NCBI GenBank assembly: GCA_947572725.1
Contig: CANPDB010000016.1
Coordinates: 1 to 33,610 of the forward strand
DNA from: an uncultured Clostridium sp.
Lineage (GTDB): Bacteria; Bacillota; Clostridia; TANB77; CAG-508
Direction of reading: 5' to 3'
DNA length: 33,610 nucleotides
Shown: positions 1 to 7,544 of the stretch, one piece after another
Layout of the letters: every line of letters begins with the position of its first letter
Numbering within the stretch: the first letter of the stretch is position 1
Notes under the pieces: model-generated
What the model saw: the letters and a program-made list of their open reading frames with translations, nothing else
Databases searched by the model: none
What the model was told of the DNA's origin: nothing
Made by a program: the position numbers and the translations under genes

Positions 1-76
1 ACCGCTTCGGTTTATTCTCTAAAGGATTTTATTGTTTACTTTTCAATGTACTTTTATGTTCCTCACATGCGGAACG
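1..76 (-). other. Possible pre-rRNA-like leader leaving the left edge
   Basis: Downstream of the consensus promoter at 83-111 the minus-strand transcript would hold a small hairpin (GTTCC, loop, GGAAC, around 60-77). It then contains the string ATTGAAAAGTAAACAATA (about 32-49), and ends at the window edge in ACCGAAGCGGT, which can itself pair. The TTGAAAA...AAACAA string resembles spacers and leaders of rRNA operons in Firmicutes. That identification is from memory of the motif type and is an inference; no rRNA sequence is inside the window. Confidence 0.35.
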
Positions 77-82
77 ATTTTT

Positions 83-111
83 ATTATACTCCAACCAGTT
101 GCCTTTGTCAA
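83..111 (-). promoter_or_regulatory. Consensus sigma-A promoter firing leftwards
   Basis: On the minus strand a perfect TTGACA (106-111) and a perfect TATAAT (83-88) are separated by exactly 17 bases. Start of transcription should fall near position 76. No gene inside the window is served by it, so the transcript leaves the left edge. A full-consensus promoter is what one expects for an rRNA, tRNA or other very highly expressed unit. Confidence 0.8.
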
Positions 112-174
112 TACTTTTTTTATATTTTTTTTTGGTTTTTTTTGGAATATCTATCTTAATAAATTCAAGCCAAT

Positions 175-200
175 AAAAAAAGCTTATATATCAAGCTTTT
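175..200 (-). terminator. Putative intrinsic terminator downstream of uppP
   Basis: Read on the minus strand, AAAAGCTT, a 7-base loop and AAGCTTTT form an 8-bp hairpin that runs directly into further T residues. It lies about 160 bases beyond the uppP stop and just before the leftward promoter. The stem is A/T-rich and therefore weak. Confidence 0.45.
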
Positions 201-277
201 ACGAATATTATCTAATCTATTAATTATTAAAAAATTTTCTAAAAACTACTATATAAACTTTTTACTTTTAGTAAATT

Positions 278-317
278 GTGACACATAAGGTGTAAAAATT
301 AATACATTATACCTTAG
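278..317 (+). repeat. Solo right half of the family D element
   Basis: About 40 bases (GTGACACATAAGGTGT, then AT-rich, ending TATACCTTAG) match the right arm of the complete family D element at 4588-4797 with only a few differences. The complementary left arm (CCTAAGATATAAT...) is not present in the preceding 270 bases. This is therefore a half element, or a remnant of a deleted copy. It sits 45 bases downstream of the uppP stop. Apart from this, the hairpin at 175-200 and the promoter at 83-111, the first 361 bases hold no gene. Confidence 0.55.
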
Positions 318-361
318 TCTGACTATGTCAATCACTTAAAATTTAATTGTGACAGTTTTTC

Positions 362-1216
362 CTATTGTGCAATAAAGAAATACATTAAAACAATAACTCC
401 TAATATAATTCTATAATATCCAAACGCTTTAAAATCATGTTTTTTAATATAATTCATTAAAAATTTAATTACAGCTACAGATACCAAGAAAGATACTATC
501 ATACCTACTAACAAAATTATAATTTCTATTCCTGTAAAACCAAATCCAAATTTAACTAATTTCAATAAACTAGCACCTAACATAGTAGGAATTGCTAAAT
601 AAAAAGTAAATTCTGCTGCATTTGGTCTTGATAGTCCTATTAGTAATCCTCCTATAATAGTTGCTCCTGAACGAGATGTTCCTGGAAAAATTGCTGCTAA
701 TAGCTGAAATATTCCGATTAAAATAGCATCTTTATATGTAATTTCTGAATTTTTCTCTTTTTCTCTTTCATTATTTTTATTACGATTTTCTATTATAATA
801 AAAGCAATTCCAAATACAATTAATGCAATTGCAATGCAAAATGGATTATAAAATAATTCTTCAAATAGTTCATCAAATAGTATACCTATTACAGCTGCTG
901 GTATACAGGCAACTAAAATTTTTGTCCATAATATCATAATATCTTTGTTAAAATAAGATAATATGCCTTTTTTCTTTATTGCCTTTTTTTTGGTTTTAGT
1001 AATTGGCCATATTTTATTCCAGTATAATAGCACTACTGCTAATATAGCTCCAAATTGGATTACTACCTGAAACATACTCCAAAATTCTGGAGATACTTCT
1101 TTAAATTTAATAAATTGTTCAACTAATATTAAATGTCCGGTACTACTAATAGGAAGCCACTCTGTTATTCCTTCCACAATTCCAAATATAATGGATTTTA
1201 TAATTTCTATTAACAT
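362..1216 (-). CDS. uppP: Undecaprenyl-diphosphatase UppP (BacA family)
   Basis: Integral membrane phosphatase that recycles undecaprenyl diphosphate to the monophosphate carrier used for peptidoglycan and wall-polymer synthesis. The 284-residue length is normal for the family. The N-terminal signature EGITEWLPISSTGHL (residues 15-29, with the conserved glutamates and the SSTGHL segment) and the second signature PGTSRSGATI (about 175-185, with the catalytic-region arginine) are both present. They are embedded in about seven to eight hydrophobic helices. Start: ATG with AAGGAAG upstream. The gap to the dpaA stop is only about 20 bases, so the two genes probably share a transcript. A solo half of repeat family D lies downstream. 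Confidence 0.97.
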   Translation of the reverse strand: MLIEIIKSIIFGIVEGITEWLPISSTGHLILVEQFIKFKEVSPEFWSMFQVVIQFGAILAVVLLYWNKIWPITKTKKKAIKKKGILSYFNKDIMILWTKILVACIPAAVIGILFDELFEELFYNPFCIAIALIVFGIAFIIIENRNKNNEREKEKNSEITYKDAILIGIFQLLAAIFPGTSRSGATIIGGLLIGLSRPNAAEFTFYLAIPTMLGASLLKLVKFGFGFTGIEIIILLVGMIVSFLVSVAVIKFLMNYIKKHDFKAFGYYRIILGVIVLMYFFIAQ

Positions 1217-1235
1217 ATCTTTCTTCCTTTCTTTA

Positions 1236-2115
1236 CTACTTATAGATTTCTTTTAATATATTATAAATTGTATCTTTAATAAATTCTGCTGTTGTTATTG
1301 GAGCTACTTTCCCTGGAAGTGCTAATGCCCATATTAGTTGTAACTTTCTTTCTTTAACTGCATTTGGATCTATTCCTCCTGGTTTTGATGCTAAATCAAT
1401 TAATAAACAGTCTTCTTTTATATATTGTAATTTTTCTTCATTTAAAATCATATGTGGTACAGTATTCATTATTATATCATATTGAGATAAATTTTCTCCA
1501 ATTGTATTAATGTTTATATATCTATATCCATATGCTTTTATCCAAGCTAAATCATCATCTTTTCTAGCAGCACAAGTAACTATTGCTGATAAACCTTGCA
1601 TTTTCTTTGCTAATACTTTTCCAATTCTTCCAAAACCTAAAATTAGCACTTGACTTCCATGAAGAATTCTATTTGTATTTGAAATTGCTAGTTCTATTGC
1701 TCCTTCTGCTGTTGAGATTGTATTTAGAACTGCTAATTCTTCTCTTTTCATAACATCTATAATTTCAACATATTCGTCATTTGCCATATCATATATTTCT
1801 GGAGTGATAGTTCCAGCTATTAATATTTTTGCATTTAAATTTGCCATTATCTCTCTAACTGATATTTCTTTATCACTAAATGGTGAATTGATATATTTTC
1901 CATTGCTTGAAAATGGAATTGGCCCAATAACCACTTCAACTTTTTCATTCATCGCTTTATTTAATTTATCACAAAAAATAATATTTTGCTTGTCTTTTAA
2001 TTCCTCTGCTTTTTCTAATCCATAAGTATATACTATGTTACCATCTTTTGCAAGCATATTGGCTAATTTGATAATTCGTAAATCTCCGTCCTATCACTGC
2101 AAAATTTGTTCCCAA
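1236..2115 (-). CDS. dpaA: Dipicolinate synthase subunit A, with a +1 frameshift at codon 10
   Basis: Flavin-independent, NAD(P)-binding subunit of dipicolinate synthase, which makes the spore-core chelator dipicolinic acid in the mother cell. From residue 20 on the protein is a clean family member: an N-terminal domain (GPIPFSSNGKYINSPFS), a second Rossmann motif LGFGRIGKVLA near residue 160, DLASKPGGID and LPGKVAPITTA. The natural start is TTG at 2113-2115, preceded by GAAGGG with good spacing, giving LGTNFAVIG. One extra C (plus-strand G at 2088) then interrupts the glycine motif: GGA-C-GGA-GAT. Removing it restores AVIGGDLRIIKLANMLAKDG and a 292-residue protein. The frame after the break is otherwise open only from the internal ATG at 2057. 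No dpaB follows; uppP does. The break is either a pseudogenising or sequencing indel, or recoding at CGG (see findings). Confidence 0.9.
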
Positions 2116-2207
2116 TTTTATCCCTTCTTTCTTTTAATAATCCTCTAATCTATTGTATGTAACTTGTAATATATTTATTTATAATCTATAAAAAATTGCA
2201 AATTAAT

Positions 2208-2432
2208 TGTTACAATTCACGACAATGTTTGAAATAATATAATAACTAAAGAGTTATTATATATTATTTTTTAGAAATGAATGTGGGGACCAACAAGTTA
2301 TAGTTTGTAAATAAAGTTTGAGGAGCAACTGCACCGCAAAAATTTATCTACAAACTGTTAGCAGTTGGGAATGGATAAAAAATAATATATTATAACTCTT
2401 TAGCAAATGTAAATAACCTGTGAATGGTAACA
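2208..2432 (+). repeat. Structured intergenic element, family C copy 1
   Basis: A 225-base imperfect palindrome between the TPR gene and dpaA. Ends are TGTTACAATTCAC and GTGAATGGTAACA (inverted, near-perfect). Inside is a long stem (CTAAAGAGTTAT... pairing with ...ATAACTCTTTAG). Innermost lies a non-palindromic core beginning GTGGGGACCAAC and ending GTTGGGAATGGA. Copy 2 is at 24828-25051, about 90% identical in the core. It accounts for most of the 358-base gap. Confidence 0.85.
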
Positions 2433-2473
2433 AATTTATATATTCAATTTCTAGTATGATACAAGTAGGGATT

Positions 2474-3703
2474 TTATTCTCTATATTTTCTTTCATTTTC
2501 TTCAATGTTTTTTTCTTCTTCACTTTTTTCTTCTCTATGAGATATCTTTTTAATTAATTTTATATCATTATATCCTAAAGTTCTAGCTTTATCTGACATA
2601 TCTTCTAATCGTTCTTTTGCTTTTACCTCTTTTGTTTTTAATTTCGTATCTAATTTTCCCTCTAAATTTTGTGGTATTATTATTTTTGCCATAATTGGGA
2701 TAAATATGTCATCTTGTTTTATTTTTTCTACAATTTTTTTACTGTTTATATCAATTGCTATATTGATGTATTTTATTGCTGTATCTTTATCCATTTTGAT
2801 TAGTGAAATCTTTGCTAGTTCATAATAAGCATCTGCTGATAATTCTTCATCTTCAATTACTTCTAAAAATTTTCTTTCTGCTTCTTCTAATTCTCTATAC
2901 ATTAATGCTATTTCTGCTAGAGAATATTTTGAATTATATGAAAGCGAATTAATTTCTGCTGCTTTTTCATAAGCCATTTTTGCATTTTGAAAATCATTAA
3001 GCATCGTATAAACAATTCCTAAATTATAGTGTAATTCATAATTTAGTGGATTATATTTTATTGCATCCTGATAAACTTTTGCTGCTTCTTTATACATTTC
3101 TCTTTCTATTAAAATATCTCCTAACAATTCAGAAGCTTTATTCATATCTGGCTTTTTATTTAACAAATTGAATAACATTTCTGAGGCTTCATTTTTTTTG
3201 TCTAATTTGTTTAGTAATTCTGATACTTTATAATAAGAGTCATAATCATTTTTATTTATATCCAAAACTTGGACATATTCATCAATTGATTTTTGTATTT
3301 CACCTTGCTTTTCATATATTTGTGCAAGTAATAAATGTGCTTTATAACACTCCCTTTTACTGTCTAATACTTTTAGTAATAATTGCTTTGCTTTTCTTGT
3401 ATCACCTAAAGCAAAGCTAGCTCTTGCTTTTGATATATTTATTAATTCAAATAATGAAATATATCTTTTTTCCATAATTATTAATCCTATTGGTAATAAA
3501 ATAGCTAAAATATATTTTATTATTTGAAAAATTACATTTAGTTTAATATTAAATAATACTTCAACAAAATTTAATGCTATTCCAATTGCTTCTAACACTA
3601 GTATTCCTGTATATATAGTGTCATTGCCTTTCATTATTCTGAAAAACATATATACAAATATAGCAAATGAGATAAATGTAAATATTATTTGTTCTATTAA
3701 CAT
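2474..3703 (-). CDS. Membrane-anchored TPR-repeat protein
   Basis: 409 residues. Two to three hydrophobic segments span residues 1-80. About seven tetratricopeptide repeats follow from about 90 to 330; clear examples are ARASFALGDTRKAKQLLLKV, LGDILIEREMYKEAAKVYQ and LHYNLGIVYTMLNDFQNA. The C-terminus (340-409) is highly charged and Lys/Glu-rich. TPR proteins act as protein-interaction scaffolds; here it would sit on the cytoplasmic face of the membrane. The partner is unknown. It shares strand and direction with the adjacent lytic transglycosylase, 86 bases away, but has its own likely promoter. I cannot assign a more specific role. Confidence 0.85.
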   Translation of the reverse strand: MLIEQIIFTFISFAIFVYMFFRIMKGNDTIYTGILVLEAIGIALNFVEVLFNIKLNVIFQIIKYILAILLPIGLIIMEKRYISLFELINISKARASFALGDTRKAKQLLLKVLDSKRECYKAHLLLAQIYEKQGEIQKSIDEYVQVLDINKNDYDSYYKVSELLNKLDKKNEASEMLFNLLNKKPDMNKASELLGDILIEREMYKEAAKVYQDAIKYNPLNYELHYNLGIVYTMLNDFQNAKMAYEKAAEINSLSYNSKYSLAEIALMYRELEEAERKFLEVIEDEELSADAYYELAKISLIKMDKDTAIKYINIAIDINSKKIVEKIKQDDIFIPIMAKIIIPQNLEGKLDTKLKTKEVKAKERLEDMSDKARTLGYNDIKLIKKISHREEKSEEEKNIEENERKYRE

Positions 3704-3738
3704 ATTTATTTACTCCTCTTTTTTCTTTCTACCATTAT

Positions 3739-3767
3739 ATTGTATTGCATTTTTTTCCATTTGTCCA
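3739..3767 (-). promoter_or_regulatory. Probable sigma-A promoter of the TPR gene
   Basis: On the minus strand TGGACA (3762-3767), a 17-base spacer and TACAAT (3739-3744) precede the TPR start codon at 3703. The ribosome site GAGGAG follows. A moderate match to consensus. Confidence 0.5.
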
Positions 3768-3789
3768 GTAATTTATGCTCGCTATTTTA

Positions 3790-4347
3790 CTAATACAATT
3801 CCTCATAAATTTTATAATCTCTCAAAATCTTCCTAACATAATTATTAGTCTCTTTATATGGAACATTTTCAATATCTGTGCCGTCAGCCTTAATAATTCC
3901 CTTTTCTATCCAATTATCCACATTACCTATCCCAGCATTATAAGCTGCTAAAGCAACTTCTTTATTCTGATATCTATCTAATAAAACTTGCAAATACTTT
4001 GTTCCAATATTAATACTATTTTCTGGTTTCATTAGTTCTTCTTTTATATTATTTGCATCAATTTCAATTGCATTTTTCTTCACTACATCTTTAGCTGTTT
4101 CTTCCATTATTTGCATAAGCCCTAAAGCATCTCTATTTGAAACTGCTGAACTATCAAAATTACTTTCTGCTTTTATTACGGCATATATCAAATTTTCCTC
4201 AACATTGTATTTCTCTGCATATACAGAAACAATTTCCTCATATGTTTTTGGATATATTGTCTTCAGTATTTTATCTTTAAACAATCCTAGAAAAACAACT
4301 ACTATTAAAATTATAATTAAAAAAATCAATATCTTCTTGTTTTTCAA
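3790..4347 (-). CDS. Membrane-anchored soluble lytic transglycosylase (SLT domain)
   Basis: Cleaves the MurNAc-GlcNAc bond of peptidoglycan with formation of 1,6-anhydroMurNAc, outside the cytoplasmic membrane. 185 residues. A Lys-rich start and one hydrophobic helix (about 5-23) act as signal anchor. The GH23 goose-lysozyme-like domain follows: AVIKAESNFD carries the catalytic glutamate (about residue 61), then DALGLMQIM, NINIG-type segment NSINIGTKYL and ALAAYNAGIGNV. Start is a TTG at 4345-4347 with GGAGAGGA upstream. In many Clostridia this gene follows polA and coaE; here polA is upstream but coaE is absent and repeat elements fill the junction. Confidence 0.93.
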   Translation of the reverse strand: MKNKKILIFLIIILIVVVFLGLFKDKILKTIYPKTYEEIVSVYAEKYNVEENLIYAVIKAESNFDSSAVSNRDALGLMQIMEETAKDVVKKNAIEIDANNIKEELMKPENSINIGTKYLQVLLDRYQNKEVALAAYNAGIGNVDNWIEKGIIKADGTDIENVPYKETNNYVRKILRDYKIYEELY

Positions 4348-4386
4348 AAAATTCCTCTCCTTTTTTGTCTTAATACTACATTTTGA

Positions 4387-4582
4387 TTGCAGTTTAATTT
4401 ACCTTACTTGAATTAGCGCGAAGAAGTTTATATTTCAATATTTTGAAGTGAAATTGTGGGGACCGTTCAAAAATTCTCAAAAGTTCAAAGAACTTTTGCT
4501 AGAATTTTTAGAATGGGGATAACGGAAAAATATTTAAATATAAACTTCTGGGAGCGAGCAGATAATTTTATTCCAAACTGTT
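4387..4582 (+). repeat. Structured intergenic element, family A copy 1
   Basis: Palindromic element. The core runs from TAGCGCGAAGAAGTTTATAT to CTGGGAGCGAGCAGATAAT. The inner module opens with GTGGGGACCGTTC and closes with GAATGGGGATAACG, around a perfect hairpin AAAAGTTC/GAACTTTT. The outer ends GCAGTTTA and AAACTGTT are imperfect inverted repeats. Other copies are at 23570, 30770 and 31558. It abuts a family D element, and together they fill the 470-base gap between polA and the transglycosylase. Confidence 0.85.
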
Positions 4583-4587
4583 AATAC

Positions 4588-4797
4588 TGTCAACCTAAGA
4601 TATAATATAGTATTTTTGAAACACCGCGTAAGCGACCAGCTATGCATACTGCCACTGTAACAAGCAAGCTTTAACAGTGGACAGCAAAACGAGCTTTAGC
4701 GAGTGCGATTGGAGCAACTTACAGACCACTATATTTTATTATGGAAGTTGCGACACACAAGGTGTAAAAAAATAATATATTATACCTTAGGTTTACA
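4588..4797 (+). repeat. Structured intergenic element, family D (complete copy)
   Basis: The outer stem is formed by AACCTAAGATATAATAT and ATATTATACCTTAGGTTT. Next inside, ACACC faces GGTGT. The interior carries a perfect hairpin CCACTGT...ACAGTGG. The sequence GCGTAAGCGACC and TTAGCGAGTGCGATTGGAG is much more GC-rich than the surroundings. The right arm recurs alone at 278-317. A TAAACTGTAAC end at 4806-4816, of the same type that ends the A, B and C elements, lies just outside, six bases before the polA stop codon. Confidence 0.75.
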
Positions 4798-4821
4798 ACA
4801 TTTACTAAACTGTAACATATT

Positions 4822-7525
4822 TTATTTACACTCATACCAATTATTTGCTTCTGAAATTTCAGCTATTAATGGAACCTTTAAATCAGCAGCCGTCTCCATT
4901 GAAGTCTTCAAAATTTCTTTCATTTCCTCTAATTCCTTCATAGGAACTTCTATCATCATTTCATCGTGAACTTGTAGCACAATTTTTGACTCCAAACCTC
5001 TCCTTTGAATTTCTTTGTACACTTTTATCATTGCTATTTTCATTATGTCTGCTGCTGTACCTTGTATTGGAGTATTCATTGCTGCTCTACTTCCGAATTG
5101 TCTTACCATATAATTATTAGATTTTAATTCTGGTATATATCTCCTTCTATGAAATAATGTTTCCACATATCCTTTTTCTTTCGCTTCTTCTGTAATATTA
5201 TCCATAAAATTTTTTATTCCTGAATATTGATCTAAATATTCTTCTATATATTGCTTTGCTATTTTCTTAGGTATACCTAATTGTTCTGCAAGTCCAAAAT
5301 CACTAATACCATATACTATTCCAAAATTAACTGCTTTTGCATTACTTCTTTGTTCTTTTGTTACTTCATCAATTGGAGTTTTAAATACTTTAGATGCTGC
5401 TTGTTTATGAATGTCTTGACCTTCTTTAAATGCTTCTATCATATGTCCATCCTCTGAAATAGCTGCTAATACCCTTAATTCTATTTGTGAATAGTCTGCA
5501 TCTAAATATACTTTTCCTTCTTCTGGTTTAAATGCTTTTCTTACTCTTTTTCCTAATTCGAATCTTGTTGGTATATTTTGAAGATTTGGCTCTGTCGAAC
5601 TTATTCTTCCTGTTGCTGTTATTGTTTGATGGAAGAATGAGTGAATTCTTTTTGTTTTAGGATTGATATATGGTTTTAAGCCTTCTACATATGTTGAATT
5701 TAGTTTCATTAATTGTCTATATTCTAAAATTTGTTCTATAATTGGATCTTCTTTTCTTAATTTTTCTAAAACATCTACATCTGTTGAATATCCACTTTTA
5801 GTTTTTTTAATAACTGGTAGCTTCATCTTTTCAAAAAGGATTTCTCCTAATTGTTTTGTTGAATTAATGTTAAATTCTTCTCCTGCCATTTCATAAATTA
5901 TTTTTGTAATAGCTTCTAATTTTACTGTTAATTCTTTACCAAATTCATTTAGTTCTTGTTCATCTATATACATTCCATTCCATTGCATATTTGATAAAAC
6001 TTCAATTGTTGGCATATCTATATTATAAAATAATTCTAAACAATTTATTTCTTCTAATTTTTCTAATGTAATTTCTCTTATTTTATAAATTGCATATGCA
6101 TATAACATATATTTTTCTTTTTCCTCTTGTCCAGTTGTTTCAGGTTCTATTGTATCAAATAAATTCATTTGTTGTTGTTTTGATTCTTCTGTATTTGTAT
6201 ATTCATTAATGTCTATTTCTAAATATTGTTCAATTAAATTTTCTATTTTTAATTTATTATTTGTAGGATTTAAAATATATGTTGCAATTCCTACATCATA
6301 TTCCATTCCTTTTATATTTATTTCTTCTTGTTTTAATAATATATATATTTTTGTTAAATCTACACTAACTTTTTTTATTGTTTCATCTTCAAATATTTCT
6401 TTTAAATGTTCAATATTTCCTTCTATTGGTAAGTAATAAGTTTCTCCTTCTTTTTTATTATAGAAACTAATTGCTGTTATTTTTTCTTTTATAATTTTTT
6501 CTTCTTTGTTATCTTCTTTTGTTTCAATATAGAAAATCATTTCTTTTTGTTGTTTAATTAATTCTATTATTTCTTCTTCACTTTTATTTGCTTTTTTGAA
6601 TAAATCTTTCTGCTCTTTTTCCACAGTTTCTGCACTATCTGTTAAAGAAAATCTGTCTATATATCTTTTAAAGTTTAATTCTTTAAATATTTCTAATACT
6701 TTTTGCTTGTCCCATTCTTCTACTTTAAAATCTTCTAATGTATCTGGAATTGGTACTTCTAAATTAATTGTTCCTAAAGTTTTTGATAAAAATGCTAATT
6801 CTTTGTTATCTACAATCTTTTCTCTTTGTTTTCCTTTTAATTCATCTTCTTCATTTTCAATTGCTTTATATAAATTTTCAATTGAACCAAATTTTTGTAT
6901 TAGTGTTAATGCAGTTTTCTCTCCTACTCCTGGTACACCTGGAATATTGTCTGATGTATCTCCTTGTAGTCCTTTTACTTCTATTAGCTGTTTGGGCTCT
7001 AACCCATATTTTTCTATAATTTTTTCTCTGTTAAAATCGTCTGTTTCTGTTTTGCCAGCTTTTGTGTGTGGTATTCTGATTGTTACTTTGTCTGTTGCTA
7101 ATTGAAATGTGTCCCTATCTCCTGAAAGAATAGTTACTTCTAACCCTTGTTTTTCTCCATATCTTGATAATGTACCGAAGTACATCGTCTGCTTCGTATC
7201 CTTCTATTTCTACAATATCTATATTCATTGCTGTTAATACTTCTTTTATTATTGGCATTTGTTCTGCAAGTTCGTCTGGCATTCCTTTTCTGTTTGCTTT
7301 ATATCCTTCATACATTTTGTGTCTTGCAGTCGGCGCTTTTAAGTCAAATGCTACTACTAAATATTTTGGATCTATATCTTCTAATATTTTGAATAGTATT
7401 GCTAAAAATCCGTATACTGCATTTGTGTATTTTCCGTCTTTTGTTGTTAGCATTTTACTTCCCATTATTCCATAAAATGCTCTATTCATTATACTATTTC
7501 CATCAACTAATACTAATTTATCCAA
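4822..7525 (-). CDS. polA: DNA polymerase I, with a +1 frameshift at codon 117
   Basis: Repair and Okazaki-fragment polymerase; about 900 residues once the break is bridged. The 5'-3' exonuclease domain has LVLVDGNSIMNRAFYG, VVAFDLKAPTARHKMYEGYK, YEADDVLGTL, ILSGDRDTFQL and GDTSDNIPGVPGVGEKTAL. The middle 3'-5' exonuclease-like domain is degenerate (MIFYIETKED; the first catalytic aspartate is replaced by tyrosine), as in many Gram-positive enzymes. The polymerase domain is intact: motif A LDADYSQIELRVLA, O-helix RSNAKAVNFGIVYG, motif C LQVHDEMMIEVP. Start is TTG at 7523-7525 with AGGAGG eight bases before it. An extra C (plus-strand G at 7177) in GTA-CTT-C-GGT-ACA breaks the conserved DDVLGT motif; the upstream frame then ends at 7115. 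No other damage is seen, so the gene looks functionally maintained. Confidence 0.95.
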
Positions 7526-7542
7526 GTTTGTTTCCTCCTAAA
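7428..7542 (-). repeat. 115-bp direct repeat, copy within polA (5' end and RBS)
   Basis: Covers the polA ribosome site, the TTG start and the first 32 codons. It matches 9058-9172 base for base apart from one substitution (GGA to GAA at codon 31). The two copies are exactly 1,630 bases apart and bracket the GtrII-like gene. Confidence 0.97.
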
Positions 7543-7544
7543 TT

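Noticed and set aside
32..223. Open frame of 63 codons on the plus strand before uppP
   Set aside because: No ribosome site, composition is poly-Phe/Tyr from T-rich DNA, and it overlaps the leftward promoter and a hairpin.
2057..2059. ATG at 2057 as the true dpaA start
   Set aside because: No ribosome site precedes it, and the bases upstream encode the missing conserved N-terminus once one C is skipped, with a good TTG start at 2115.
6596..7105. 169-codon open frame opposite polA
   Set aside because: Antisense shadow of a well-conserved polA region; Ser/Phe-rich as expected from the complement, and no ribosome site.
7183..7185. ATG at 7185 as an independent start for a shortened polymerase I
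   Set aside because: It lies inside the conserved GAT-GTA-CTT codons of the exonuclease domain and has no ribosome site; it is a by-product of the frameshift.
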